Of a DNA stretch of 64,000 nucleotides, positions 21,901 through 34,849 are shown one piece after another. The notes below the pieces were generated by a model, which was given only the letters and a program-made list of their open reading frames with translations, was not told the origin of the DNA and did no database searches. The stretch is from Sciurus carolinensis (lineage: Eukaryota > Chordata > Mammalia > Rodentia > Sciuridae): contig NC_062217.1 of assembly GCF_902686445.1 (NCBI RefSeq), positions 172,898,598-172,962,597 of the forward strand, in the 5' to 3' direction. Every line of letters starts with the position of its first letter. The first letter of the stretch is position 1. The position numbers and the translations under genes were made by a program.

Positions 21901-23977
21901 GTGGATTTGTGGTGGCGGCTGTGTTTTTAACTAGTTTCAGCGGGATGCTTCCTGAGCAGCAAACTTGTGTGCGGGGAGTCAGACGAGGCTGGGGGGCCTC
22001 ACATGGCCTCGCCGCCCGGGAGCTGTGTGTACTGGGTCCATTTCTGCCCACTGACCAGAGGCACAGAGACCTACCACCTCACTGCCTGGCACCTCACTGA
22101 CAAGGCAGAGCCCGAAGAGACGTGCTGAGGCTTCCCCTGAGATGATGAAAATCAGCCATTTTTCTAACAGACCCTGTGAGTGTCACCTGGATCCCTTCGC
22201 CCTTTGGTTCACCTGAGTCCAAGCCACTTACTGGAAACACACTCCTTGCCAGTCCATTAATTGTATCAGTAGAAACGACTTTCCACCTGGGGTGGTGACC
22301 GAGCTCAAGGTGAGGCGCTGCCTTGGATGAGGGTGGGCAAGCATGGGGACACGCTGGGGGACGATGCGGACCTTGCACGCCGTGGCCTCCTGCCCGGGGC
22401 TGCTTCTTCCCCAAGGTCTGCAGACCTCACCCTTCACACCCTTTCCGGGGCCCCCAGGCACCGAAGCTCATCTAAGCTCAGAGCGCGAAGGCTTTACTTT
22501 TTAACGCCCAAGATGTGATTCCCAGGGACATGCTGAAGAAGTTGAATGTTCAACCACCTCTGGGGTGACCATGGGGACTTGTTGGGACCTCACTTCCCTC
22601 AGAGGAAGACCCCAGAGGCCCAGGCTGGGACCACCTGAGCGCTCAGGACTTGCAGTCTTCCTGCTTGCTGACTCCATAGGACAGAACTGCATGGTGACCT
22701 CTGTGTCAATCTTCCTCCTGTGGGACACGCCATTCTGTCATTCCTGGGAGGACAGCTGAGGCTGGCCCAGCAGGGGCCCAAGTCCACACACATCTGTTTG
22801 TGCCTCCTTTCCCAGTCTCCCATTCCCAGGCACACAGAGGTGAAGGCAGGCCCTCCTCTCGGTCGCTGAGCATGTGCAATGCTAACCGTGTGGAGGAGGC
22901 TTCATAGTCATGCCCTGGCCATACAGGGCTGCTCCATTCCTCATCCACTGACAGTAAGCACTCTGGCCGTTTGCTTCTAATCTCCAGGATTAAGTAATCC
23001 CTGGTCATATTCATCATTAGGCCGGGACGGGAGCAGCTTGGTGTTGAACTGATGAGCCAGGACCAGATCCCTGAGTGGCAGGCTCCTGTTGGAGATGTGC
23101 TGTGGAAGCCTCTGGAAGGAACAGGAGCTGGGCTCCACCAGCTCTGCTGAAGCGGGAGCCTGGCCTGGCCAGCAGGGGACCTGCTTTCTAGGCTGAGGAT
23201 GCAGACGTCCAGCAATACCTGGATAAGGCAAGGAGCCGACTGGGGTGCCAGAAAGAGCCCCAGGGGACTGTGAGCTGTGGGCACCACAGGGTTTGGGTGG
23301 GTGTGACGCTTTGAGGAGCTGAGAGGCTGCTGTTCCAAGTGTTTTCTGAAGTCCCTTAACTGAGCTGGACAGAAAGCCCAGATTCGCAGAAGAAACCACC
23401 TCCCAGAGGCTGCAAAATCAGATTAGATGAAATAGTTGGCCTCGTAAAAAGGCATCTAGCCAGAGAATGGCTGGGTTACAAAAGTATCTTTATGCAAGTG
23501 CATGTAATGGCCACATGAATACCAGATGAATTCATTATGATCACTGCTATTTCCGTGAATACTAAGCTAGTGTATAATGACTGGACTCTCCATGTTACCC
23601 AGTTCTTTAGAAAAATACTAGAAATAAAGGGAGAATGAATCTGCTTACATGATGGAGAGGGCGTATTTTAGAAACAGTATTTAGAAATGCTTATAGGGTT
23701 GGCAACCAGGAATTTGCAGATATTGCATCAGATGCTTATTACGCCAGCTTTGTCCAGAATCTATCTCCATTGCAAAGCATTCCAGCAACAGAAGAGAGCG
23801 TGCCACATCTGGTGTCTGAGTGAGCGGGAGTTGCCTTTCTTCAGGGTCCTGACTCTGGAAAGTCAGAGGTTCCTTCATTTTTCCCAGAGACACGCTGTCC
23901 AACGTTTTAGGGACAGTTGGTTCATGCAGAAGTAGGGGCGGATCCTGAGGGCCCTGTGGGTGTATGCGAGCCTGTGT
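21901..23977. other. Unassigned unique stretch
   Basis: GC-rich in the first half. Minus-strand frames of 210 and 140 codons (22,706-23,399) overlap each other and carry no recognised domain. CTCF-like cores at 11 of 12 positions occur at about 22,768 and 23,169. Nothing further is seen. Confidence 0.4.
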
Positions 23978-24042
23978 ACACACACCCATGCACACACACA
24001 TGGGTGCACACACATGTGCGCACCCACACGCACACACACACC
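23978..24042. repeat. Imperfect CA/TG microsatellite
   Basis: Runs of CA interrupted by 'catgcac', 'gggtg' and 'gtgcg' steps. Immediately downstream lies a short 'catgcatgcatg' tract. Confidence 0.9.
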
Positions 24043-25669
24043 CTTCTCATGCATGCATGCAATTGTAAGTGTACATGTATTTAGTCAGTTCCTGATAACG
24101 CTTCTTTATTAGGTGGCTCCATGCCTAGAGTCTGCCCCGCACCCTGGGGTTTGGTGTCTAGCGGGTGCACTATCCAGTGGAGAGGCTTTGCTGAGGGAAT
24201 TCCTTGAACCAAAGAAGACGACAAGTTTCGGACTGATCGTTCCATTTCTCTCCTGATGTTACTTTATCCCGTCCCTCACCTGAATGATCTCGATTCAAAG
24301 GTTCACAAATCCTGACCAGGACTGCATTCCATTCATAAGAGGAGCATTATGCATACAGGTTGCTTTGGACTCAGAAAGTGCAGACTGCGGCTGGGGGATG
24401 CGTGCTGTGACCACCCCCAGAGCTGTAACGTGCAGCCCTGTTGAGAACTGCAGTTCAGAGGCTCCACTCACTGCCCAGCTGGCCCTGGTAATTGCCAGCT
24501 CACTGCCCCATGCTGGCCTGTCTCTGTTGGTTACGTGGAGGACTTAAAGGCAGTGGGGAGAAGTCAGAAGGGGTTTAAAATTCAAAAGAAGAGATTTGTC
24601 TGCATTTATACCTGAAAATGTCAAAATAAAGGGGTCAAATCTAGGTCGATGTCCTGGGAATTACTCCATGGGAGAGGGAGGACACTGGCAGATGATGTGG
24701 CTGATCCCACAGAGCACTGGGCACATCTTTGGAAGCTTCAGCATGTTTTGGGCTCACATGACCGAACGTGGCCTCCCTTTGGGCCTTTCCTTCACAAGGC
24801 CCAGTTCCTTGGTACATCAAGGGAGTCATTGCAACAACCAGAGTGTCCTCAGGCCAGAGCCCCTGTTCTCCCCCACGACGGGTCAGTCTTGACAAACTGT
24901 TCCATGCGGTATTCCATGGCCACATCCCATAACCTCACAATCCCCTCATCTTCAGAACGTGAGATCCCAGGGAGTTACGGCCGAGGTGGACCTGCGTGCT
25001 GGTGCAGGGGGTCTTCTAGGCCTGCAGCCAGGTGGCGTGAAGGTCGCGAGGTGCCAGGTAGTCAAACCCAACGGTCACCTTTCCTCATTCACTTAGTTAA
25101 CCATCTTCATCACTGCCCATTTCCTAAGGCCAATTCTTCAGGAGTAGAGAAGAAAGGTGTTTGTACCTGTGCTTCCAACCGAACCCTTTAGCAGATGAAG
25201 GGCCTTGCCCCTTCTGGAGGAGCAGCAGTGAGACCCCAGGCTGCCCCCTGCCCTCCTAGGAGGGGTCTCTCTGGGGGTGACACAGCCCAGAGGAGAATGA
25301 GAGTCAGCTCCAGGCAGCTCACTCCCTGACAGGGCCTTGGGGTCATCACATGACCCTCAAAGGCCTCAGACTCCTCAGGAATAAATTAGAGACCGACCTC
25401 ATGGAACACTGTCCCATCACCTAGAACAGGAAAAGTCTGCTACCAGGAACACTGGGGACACTCTGGATAGTTCACCTTATGGTGACAATATGATCCCCGT
25501 TATCCAAGGGTTAGCATCGAGGACATTGGATGAGCAGACGAGCAAATCCTAAAAATATTTTAAGATAAAAAGTTTATAATAATGGCAGAACAGAGGATGC
25601 CCTATCCTCTGTCAATACTTGTAGAATGAGCACTTCAAAGACAACTGAGGTGATGTCCATGGAGTGAAT
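24043..25669. other. Unassigned unique stretch
   Basis: No repeat or gene is recognised. The frames present (up to 180 codons, 24,649-25,191, +) overlap in other phases and lack domains. Confidence 0.4.
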
Positions 25670-25670
25670 G

Positions 25671-27539
25671 CTGCAGAGCCTGGCTGCAGAGCCTACCTGT
25701 AGAGCTTGGCTCCAGGGTCTACCTGCGGATCCTACCTGCAGAGCCTGGCTGCAGAGCCTACCTGCAGAGCCCACCTGCAGAGCCTGGCTGCAGAGTCTAC
25801 CTGCAGAGCCTACCTTCAGAGCCTACCTGCAGAGCCTACCTGTAGAGCCTGGCTGCAGAGTCTACCAGCAGAGTCTACCTGCAGAGCCTACCTGCAGAGC
25901 CTACCTGCAGAGCCTGGCTGCAGAACCTACCTGCAGAGCCTACCTGCAGATCCTGGCTGCAGAGCCTACCTGCAGAGCCTACCTGCAGAGCCTACCTGCA
26001 GAGCCTGGCTGCAGAGCCCACCTGCAGAGCCTACCTGCAGGGCCTACCTGCAGAACCTACCTGCAGAGCCTACCTGCAGGGGCTACCTGCAGAACCTACC
26101 TGCAGGGGCTACCTGCAGAGCCTACCTGCAGGGCCTATCTGCAGGGCCTACCTGCAGGGCCTACCTGCAGGGGCTACCTGCAAAGCCTACCTGCAGGTCC
26201 TACCTGCAGAACCTGGCTGCAGAGCCTACCTGCAGAGCCTACCTGCAGAGCCCACCTGCAGAGCCTGGCTGCGGGGTCTACCTGCAGAGCCTATCTACAG
26301 GGCCTACGTGCAGAACCTGGCTGCAGAGCCTACCTGCAGAGCCTACCTGCAGAGCCCACCTGCAGAGCCTGGCTGCGGGGTCTACCTGCAGAGCCTACAT
26401 GCAGAGCCTACCTTCAGAGCCTGCCTGCGGGGTCTACCTGCAGGGCCTACCTGCAGAGCCTACATGCAGAGCCTACCATCAGAGCCTACCTGCAGAGCCT
26501 ACCTGCAGGGCCTACCTGCAGAGCCTACCTGCAGGACCTACCTGCAGGGCCTACCTGCAGAGCCTACCTGCAGAGCCTACCTGCAGAGTCTGACTGTAGA
26601 GCCTACCTGCAAATCCTACCTTCAGAGCCTACCTGCGGGGTCTACCTGCAGAGCCTACCTGCAGGGCCTACCTGCAGAGCCTGGCTGCAGAGCCTACCTG
26701 CAGAGCCTACCTGCAGAGCCTACCTGCAGAGCCTGGCTGCAGAGTCTACCTTCAGAGTCTACCTGCAGAGCCTACCTGCAGAGCCTACCTTCAGAGCCTG
26801 GCTGCAGAGTCTATCTGCAGAGCCTACCTGCAGAGCCTGGCTGCAGAGCCTGGCTGCAGAACCTACCTGCAGAGCCTACCTGCAGAGCCTGGCTGCAGAG
26901 CCTACCTGCAGAGCCTACCTGCAGAGCCTACCTGCAGAGCCTACCTGCAAGGCCTACCTGCAAAGCCTACCTTCAGAGCCTACCTGCAGGGCCTACCTGC
27001 AGAGCCTACCTGCAGGGCCTACCTGCAGAGCCTACCTTCAGAGTCTACCTGCAGAGCCTACCTGCAGAGCCTACCTTCAGAGCCTGCCTGCGGGGTCTAC
27101 CTGCAGAGCCTACCTGCAGGGCCTACCTGCAGAGCCTACCTTCAGAGCCTACCTGCAGAGCCTACCTGCAGAGCCTACCTGCAGGGCCTACCTGCAGAGC
27201 CTACCTGCAGGACCTACCTGCAGGGCCTACCTGCAGAGCGTACCTGCAGAGCCTACCTGCAGAGTCTGACTGTAGAGCCTACCTGCGGGGTCTACCTGCA
27301 GAGCCTACCTGCAGGGCCTACCTGCAAAGCCTACCTTCAGAGCCTACCTGCAGAGCCTACCTGCAGAGCCTACCTTCAGAGCCTACCTGCAGGGCCTACC
27401 TGCAGGGCCTACCTGCAGGGCCTACCTGCAGAGCCTACCTGCAGAGCCTGACTGTAGAGCCTACCTGCAGAGCCTACCTTCAGAGCCTACTTGCAAATCC
27501 TACCTTCAGAGCCTGGCTGCAAAGCCCACCTGCACAGCC
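25671..27539 (+). repeat. 13-bp minisatellite, about 144 units
   Basis: The unit is AGCCTACCTGCAG with substitutional variants (tggctgcag, cttcag, ctgcgg, agggcc, agaacc, agagtc and others). The length divided by 13 gives about 143.8 units, and the 13-base phase holds from end to end, so variation is by substitution with no visible insertion or deletion. Because 13 is not a multiple of 3, every + frame reads the same 13-residue period (P-A-E-P-T-C-R-A-Y-L-Q-S-L), which explains three overlapping long open frames of 533, 502 and 295 codons. They start inside or at the edge of the array and are not evidence of a protein. Higher-order duplications are visible at 104-bp and 676-bp offsets. Confidence 0.95.
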
Positions 27540-27599
27540 ACCATGGAGTCGTTTTCATGCTGCCAGCTGTTGGCCAGAATCTCCTACAATGCATGCATG

Positions 27600-27965
27600 G
27601 TCCCTGCTCAGGACCCACCTTCCTCTTCTTGTCCCACCTCCTAAGCCTACCAGGAAGTCATTTATCCCCTGGCCAGAGGTTTTCAATGTCCCCTGCTCTC
27701 CCAGGACCCACTATTCCAGCACCTCTTTCCATCCTCTCACTCTGGTCCACTCCCACTTGGCCTCTCTCGGTCTAGATGCCATTTCTTCCAAGCAGTCGGC
27801 CACTCCTGATCTCTGAGCACCTTAGATGATGGAGCTGTCCTGCTACCACTTCCGCCTCTTGCAGGACCCTTGCTCACTTACCCATCACCCACCACACTGG
27901 CGGCCAGCAGGGCATGGGCTCAGTCTCTGCACTGCAAACGCTTATTGAATAAATGAAGGAATACT
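27600..27965 (+). mobile_element. L2 3' end
   Basis: A C/T-rich segment ('cctctttccatcctctcact', 'ccacttggcctctctcgg', 'gatgccatttcttccaag') leads to the L2 terminal phrase 'gcttattgaataaatgaagg' at about 27,940-27,960. This is the usual order of the L2 3' end (pyrimidine-rich segment, then 'gctcaataaatgtttgttga'-type end). Diverged and non-coding. Confidence 0.65.
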
Positions 27966-30900
27966 AGTTCTGTTGCCCCAACAAGTGAGCTACAAGCTCA
28001 TCCAGGAGAGGACTTGAATCCCAGGACCTCTCCAAGTTTCCTTCTGTGATGTCGAACATTACTGAAGTAGGTTGCTGAAGAATTTATTGCTTGAATGAAA
28101 AGAAAGGAAAGAATCTCAAGGTTGAAGCAATCCTGTGAGCTGCAACCAGGAGACAAGTGAGAAAATTCTCCCCCATTGCCTGCTCTGAGAGAGCACGCAA
28201 ACCGCAGCCGTGTGTATGTGGATGCTCCTTGCCACCAGGGTATCCTGAGGGTCCAACATGGGACACACTGAGCAGGAAGATGCTGAGCCCAAACCACCTG
28301 AATAATCAAGCTCTCCATCAGCACAACTGCCACCTACCCTTTCTCAATCTCCCATGAATAGATCATTCTCTGTACCAATGACAGCTACCCACGGAGCAAC
28401 CCCAGAGTGAGTTTATCAGGCTTGTTCCTGTCTCATCATGGAAAACCAGTTTGTAATAAAATATGCACGCTCAAGCATGCCACAGGGAAGCAACTGAGGG
28501 CGCTGCCTGAGTCAGGGAAAGCTTTGCACTGGAAACGAGCATTGAGTTCCCGGGAATGATCTGTCCTGTGATAATGCAACGCTTAGTGTTTCATTAAGAG
28601 TAAAAGAGCCAACGTAGGAGTTTGAGAACGATCAAGGTAGATCACAGAGATTGCTAACAGGTCACGGATCTCCGTACAACCCTATGAGCGGGACCAGCAG
28701 AATAATTTGTAAAGTCTAGTGAAAATGAGAAGGTGGCCCCTTTTCAAAAAATCATTAAGAATTTCAAGACAGTAACAGCAAAGCATTAAATGAGTTGTGT
28801 GGCCCTTCTCGGCATAGGACACAGTGAAACGTCACAGGTCACAAGTCACGGGTCACATGCCCATGAAACCAGCCTTGCCTGTCAGTCAGAAACCAAGGTG
28901 AGCTCTCATCCCTTGGTCTGATCACTGAGCCGTGCACCCTGCACAGCAGCCAGCCAAGGAACGCCTGGTGCTTAGCTCACGTTGGCTCATCTGTTTGATA
29001 GAATCCTATGGCCTCAAGCTTTCCTTAAAGGTTCATCACTGTTCACATGAGCGTTCGAACCAAATTCTTTTCTTAGAACAAAATTCAGGTCCCGTGATTT
29101 TCATTAACCACTGATGGAATTTTCCCTGCTTTTAAGATATAAATTGTGGGAGAAAATCAGTGAAGAGATGAAGTTCAGTATATTCTCAGGAAAACCAAGC
29201 CTAAATAAGAGAAAAAGTAAACCCAGATGATTAAAAAGACTAAAAATAAGTGCTCAAGAGCACCATGTAAAGACACAAGCTCCAGGGTGAGACCAGACTG
29301 CAGAACTGTCTCCTGTTCAATGTCAGCCACAGGCAGGAGTGTATTAGGCCAGAAGTGCATAGAGAATACCTTAGCAATAGCCATCATGGATGTACAATGA
29401 TTGACGTGGACGCTAATGCTGACCACATCCAGAAAAATGGCTCTAAGCATGCAGTTTCTGAGATGTTTAGAGCAGATCGTACTACTAAAATACCGATTAC
29501 CATACTCACTGGACTGGGAGGCACACATGACTTATGCATGGGCGAGAAGGTTTGAGAATTGACTTAATGTTCTGTATTTGGCAACTTTTAATGTGAAATT
29601 GAGAATAAGATAAATCTTTCTGGAGAAAGCCAATGCTATTCCATTTAAATCATGGGAAATGAGCTCAGGAGGAGACTCCACACAGAGTATGCCACAGACT
29701 CTCACCTTTTGGTGAAAAAGTACGTCAGAATTAATGCCTGTGTATCTAGGCTAGAAGGAGGAGTGGAGCTCATGGCTCTCCAGCCACCACATGAGGAGGA
29801 GACCAGGTCTGCCACCCCTTCTAGGCCATCTCTGAGCCCAGCCTCTGGGTGAGAGACAACCAGCTCTGTGCCTAGTTCCTGATTCCAGAGCCAAGTGTGG
29901 ACCTGCCGCAGTGGACTCAGGGCCTCTAGGAGTCATGCATACCTTCTGGATATTTCTGGAGCAAGCAGTGGGCGGTAGCATCACACACTGAGCTCGTTTA
30001 GTCTCGCCTTCGTCTTCTGTTTCTAGAAAACCATGTGTAGATCTCTCTGTGCAGCCGGATCGCGGGTGCTACCCGGTGGACTCTGGGGTCCTTCATACTT
30101 GTTGGACAGGAGCACGTAGTGCTGTTCTGTCACCAGAATAGCCCTTCTCAACAGTGAGGACGAGCATCGGCTTTGCCATCATCTTCGTCCCTGAAGGGCT
30201 TTTAGCCTTGACTTGTCACTGGGTGCTGGCCCTGGCCACCCAGCCACTGCTGCATCTTCTCTTGGCAGCAGGGAAGCTCCTTCCGCTGGCTAACGAGGCT
30301 CTGCCTGCGTTGCCTGTCATGGCAATAGCCCTGCGGGGGCTGTTTGCCGCTTCCATCTCAAGTGACTTCTTATTCATATTATATTAAATTAATATGCACA
30401 TTAGACCAATGAACATTTTATATTTCTTCAATTAAAATTCCCTACCCAAACACACTGCTTTAATTGCTGGGACACCAGCACCATCAACATCTCCGCATGG
30501 CTCCGGGCGAGGCTTCCCCTCTGTCCACTGCGGCCACACCTGTCACGTATCCTTCCAGCGTGGAAACTAGCTGTGCAAGGGACACAGAGAGCCACCCAGA
30601 ACTCCTAGGAGAAAGAGGCTGGAAATCTCCCGCCTCGCGCTGTGCGGCCTTAGCTGGGCACCGCCGCTCCGACGGGCTGCTGGCCACCATCCCAGCACCA
30701 GCAGAGAAAGAAAAAGTGGTGAGATGCCAAGAATGGAGGAGTGGAGGGAGGAGACCTGGGACCCACCCCGAGCGCCCCTCAGGTGGAGGCTTGCTAGTCT
30801 CCCCTGACTGGGAGCAGTGGCCTGCGGCCCGGCCGCTCCCTTTGCCAAACTCACCCAGTGCTCCACACACAGCCACGCCCCCTTGAGCCCCACTGGACCT

Positions 30901-33900
30901 GGGGAGCGGTTCCCCCCCAAATTTCCACCTGAGGTTCTTACTCAACCCTCGGAGCCCCGAGGTCGGCCAGCTGTGCTCCCGAGTGCGTGCAGTCCAGCTG
31001 CAGGGGTCCAGCTTTGCTCTAGATGTGGCCAAAGCCCCCACCTCTGCCCCTGAGGAGCTCAAGGTGACTTGGCTCCACTTGAGAAGAGATTGAATGAGGA
31101 AAGAACAGCCCACGAGGAGGGCTTTGCTGGGGGGACAAGAAAGCTCTCCTGAACTGAATGAATGCAGAAAAGAACCAAGAAAGAAGCAAAACCAAAAGAA
31201 AGGAAGGGAACCCCCGACTCCCTCCAGTGTCACTTTTGTCCCCCACCTTGGCAAATGGATACATATTTAATCAGCAGAGTGAAAACTGGAGGTCAGAGCC
31301 CATAAACCATGGTGAGCAATGTTGCGCTCCACCCAAGCCCACACGGACCCCACACTTGCACTTCCTATATGCTCTCGGCGCGTCTCCATACATAATCTAA
31401 ACATTTCCTCACATCTTTTACATTTTCCCATAGAATATTAAAACGCTGATATAATGTAAAAATCTGGCTCTCCACCACTTATGCAAAGGAGAAAATAAAC
31501 ATCTATAACCCAGCAAGGCCAACTTCCATCTTGAAAAGTAAAATCGTGCTACAGAAAAGTGTGGGGCCCACACCTGTGGGCGCGCCTGCCTTAGAGCTGA
31601 GGACCGCATAGGGTGGAGAGCTGGTCACAGAGCCTAGGAAGGCAGCAGGCCAGGGGCAGCTTGTGGTCTCCTCCAGTGGAGACCTGGGGCGCCCCACCAC
31701 ACCACCACCTCCCCAGATTCAGGTATAACAAATCTACTCCAGCCTCTCAAATCACCAGGCTCCCTCCACTTCCTGACTTCTCCCCTGTGGGCCATTCCCA
31801 TGTGAGTAGAGCCCAGGGCAGGAGTGGATGCTATGGTAGTTCTCTGACCCTGGCACCTGGACCAGCTCCCTGGGCAAAGCATTGGCCTGGCGCTCAGGCA
31901 GCATGCAAGGTCAGTACAGGGCAGGCCTTCCCCAGGGAATAGGTATCCTGAGAACTCGGCCAGAGGAAGTCGGGCCATCAACCACTCAACCCTGCAGCAC
32001 CTGAGCCGTGCCTAGCTGACCACAGTCCTGAAAGGTCACAGGACGAACCAATAAGGAGGCTGAATCATCACCCTTGGTCGTAGCAGCTTGGCAGAAGCTC
32101 AGACCAGAAGAGGAGTGTGGACAAATGGCCTCCACCAAGATGGAGCATCCCAGGCTAAGCAGAGGCAGGAAAGTGGAGAGCTGGCCAGAGAGAAAACAAG
32201 CCATGCTGAGACCTGGCGAGTCCAGAGGAGGAGTGAAGGGTCATGATGAGGTCAGAGGTCTCAGTCAGGATGGGCCCAGGGTCATGGCTGTGCCAGCAGA
32301 ACCTGGGCAGGTGCCATGGTTTCATTTTAATTATGAGACTACACCTCCCCGGCACTAATAGTGTCAGGCTCCCTGCGACCCCGATGGAAGGAGACAGGTA
32401 GCAGAGCATCCCTGTCCCCACTGTGAAGCCCACCTGGCAACAGATCCTGCAGCCCCGTCCACTCACAGGTGTGTCCAAGCCCAGGCCCTGCTGGAGTATC
32501 TGGCCAGAACCTACGTAGAAAGGCACTCAGGACACCTGCCTGCACACCAAGTGCAGGTCCAGAGGTCCCCAGAGGTCATCCGTTCTCTCTGTTTCCCAGC
32601 AAATGCCAAATAATTGCCTTCTAATGAAATGCTTCCCAGATCTGTTTTTCTTTTGACCTGTCATGGAGTGAAAAGGACAGTTTATTATCATTTGCCAAAA
32701 TGATTGTGCCACGTTGGAATTACAAGATTGCCTGAAAGGCCTGGAACACAGAAGTTGCTGATCGGGCAGGAACGCACCGAGGGAAAGGAGCAGGCAATGG
32801 CTCAAGTACCCGGAAGCCGTCCTGGAGGTCTGGTGGGACACCGAGGAGGAAACATGAGGGTGTGTCCAGCAGGAGGCCACCCGGCACTTCCTTGCCCTGT
32901 GTGTGTGTACTCATGTGTGAGTGTGAGTGTGTGGAGGGTGAGCACCCCAGGTGAGCCAGGAGAGGCCGCTCAGCCTCCCATGATGTCACATGGGCCTTTC
33001 TGAGACCCCTGAATGGGGTCTTTCCACATAGTGGGCGATGGGATTACTTGGGTCGGAGGGCCGACCCTCAGAGCCTCAGCCCCTCCTCCAGACACGGGGC
33101 TAGTCACCCTCCTGGTGGCAGTGGAATCAGAGCACTTGAGAAATGTCTGCAGTTAAAAGTTTGGCAAAGTCAAGAAAAAGGAAGTACTCCAAAAGACTGG
33201 AACCTTAGTTACAGATTAAAAGGCATGGGAAAGACTGGACCAAACAGAGGAACAGGAAAGCACGCCGGAGAGCAGAGCAAAGGACCAGATCAGGGGCTGC
33301 AGAGCACAGTGGGACCCAGTCCTCCTGGGCTGCAGAGTTCTGCAGGACCAGCTGCTGGCGCACCATGCCACACACCCACCTGCACCTCCCAGGACATCCG
33401 GGGCACAAATGTCACTGCTGTCCCTCTTCCAGGTATTTGCAACATGCTTGCAATATTTTCTCAACTGTTTTATAGACAATTTTCCCTCCCTAAGGAAAGG
33501 CTGAGAATGTGTGGTCTGTTATCTTCTCCAGAATCCCTCGGCAGCACCCAGTAGGTTCTGCATGTGCACAGTGAGAGCAGACACTGGGGGCCTGTCCCAG
33601 GGCAGAGGCACTGAGCCGTGTGGGACAGGTCCAGGTGGGGGTCGCCGGTGGCCAGCGTCCACACCCCCTGACCGCCTCCAGAAGTGTCAAACAGCCTCTG
33701 TCACCCTCAGCGCTTCCTTGGATTTTCCCCTCAGTACTCCAGACTTTAACATTTCTCAAGTAAGGGTGAAGCTTGTGACAAATGTACGCATCTAAGGTGA
33801 GATTCCTTCCCATCGCCACTGAAAGCTGTTTTAAAAGAATGCACTCTTAAAATCAAGGGAATACGATAACTTGTGTTTGAGAAATAAGGATGTCTCCGTT

Positions 33901-34297
33901 TCTTTGAGAAATGCACTCGAGAAGTCACCAGCCCCTGCCGCCCTGGTGCACTGGTTTTGCTGCTCTCCTCTGGTGATCCAGGGCCCCAGCTTGGCTCTTA
34001 GAAAGATGGTGCTTACCTCGAGCTCCAGCTCAACTCTCATTTTTTTGGTAATGCCTTGTCTTCCCAGGGCCTTGACTTCAGAACAGAGTCCTCTGCCTCC
34101 ACAGCCCAGGGCTCTGTTCTGCCTGAGAGCCAGCTGTGGCCTGCAGCTGTCCTCTTGAACCCGACAGCCTGCTTCCTTTCATCAGAGCCCTCCCCACCTT
34201 CCGTAATTGATTGACAGCTCCTTCACCACTTGGTGTGGGCATCTCGGACCTAAGACGTTTGCAGATCTTAGTCCTCCCGATCATTTTGACAGCTCTC
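27966..34297. other. Long unassigned unique stretch
   Basis: I recognise no gene. A 117-codon minus frame at 29,175-29,528 and a 256-codon minus frame at 30,484-31,254 have no recognised domain. The AT-rich block 30,360-30,470 (ATTAAATTAATATGC) looks like a small conserved element. A short TG-rich patch occurs at 32,898-32,932 and a DR1-like pair (AGGTCA g AGGTCT) at 32,249-32,261. Confidence 0.4.
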
Positions 34298-34385
34298 CCG
34301 ATAGTTCCTCTTATTACGCCCATTTTAAGATGGGGAAACTGAGACACAGGTGGAAGCAGCCCGCCCAAGGTGGCAGTTTTTAAAT
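34298..34385 (+). mobile_element. MIR fragment
   Basis: The order 'gttcctcttattacgcccat' then 'tttaagatggggaaactgag', 'acacaggtggaagcag' and 'cccaaggtggcagtt' matches the MIR core. It is short and diverged. Confidence 0.65.
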
Positions 34386-34849
34386 AGCAGCCTGAGAACA
34401 AACAGTAGGCAGGGTTCTCTTGCCTGCTCCGGTCCCCCACAGTGGCCTGAAGTCAGCAGGACCATTCAGGTTTTGCGTCTGAACACACTGCGCTCTGGCT
34501 TTTTGCTGTCCTCTGGGCGCCCCACCTCCCCTGCCCAGTCCAGGAGGCAGCGTGCCCGGGCAGGAGGCCCACGACTCCTCACCAGGCAGCAGACCCTGTG
34601 CTGTCTTCAAGCACGCACGTGTCCCTCAAGAGAACCGCAGAGCTGGGTCCTTCATTCCTTGGACTCTCCTTATTAACCAAGCAACACTGGCCTATATTGG
34701 GGTAGATGCCACCTTGTCATGAACCAACACAGACTGCACAGCCCTCTGCAGGACAGAGTTGGTGCCCAACCCAGAACCACGCTCTGTGCTGGGGGAGGAC
34801 CTGGGTCACTACAGTCCGCAGAAGAGTCCTGGATTTTGGTTTCATGTTG
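34386..34849. other. Unassigned sequence
   Basis: GC-rich sequence with no recognised feature. Confidence 0.4.

Noticed and set aside
25671..27539. CRISPR array or bacterial repeat
   Set aside because: No spacers: units are contiguous, and the window is mammalian.
25668..27816. Three overlapping open frames of 533, 295 and 502 codons with a 13-residue periodic peptide
   Set aside because: All + frames are open because the 13-bp unit has no stop in any phase. The peptide period equals the DNA period read in three phases. There is no start context, domain or codon bias.
29175..29528. 117-codon minus frame with a hydrophobic C-terminal half
   Set aside because: The hydrophobic run arises from T-rich antisense sequence; no domain or neighbour supports a gene.
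30484..31254. 256-codon minus-strand open frame
   Set aside because: GC-rich, overlaps frames on both strands, has no recognisable domain, no homology I can recall and no gene structure around it.
32249..32261. DR1-type nuclear-receptor site
   Set aside because: The second half-site carries a mismatch (AGGTCT) and the surroundings show no regulatory texture.
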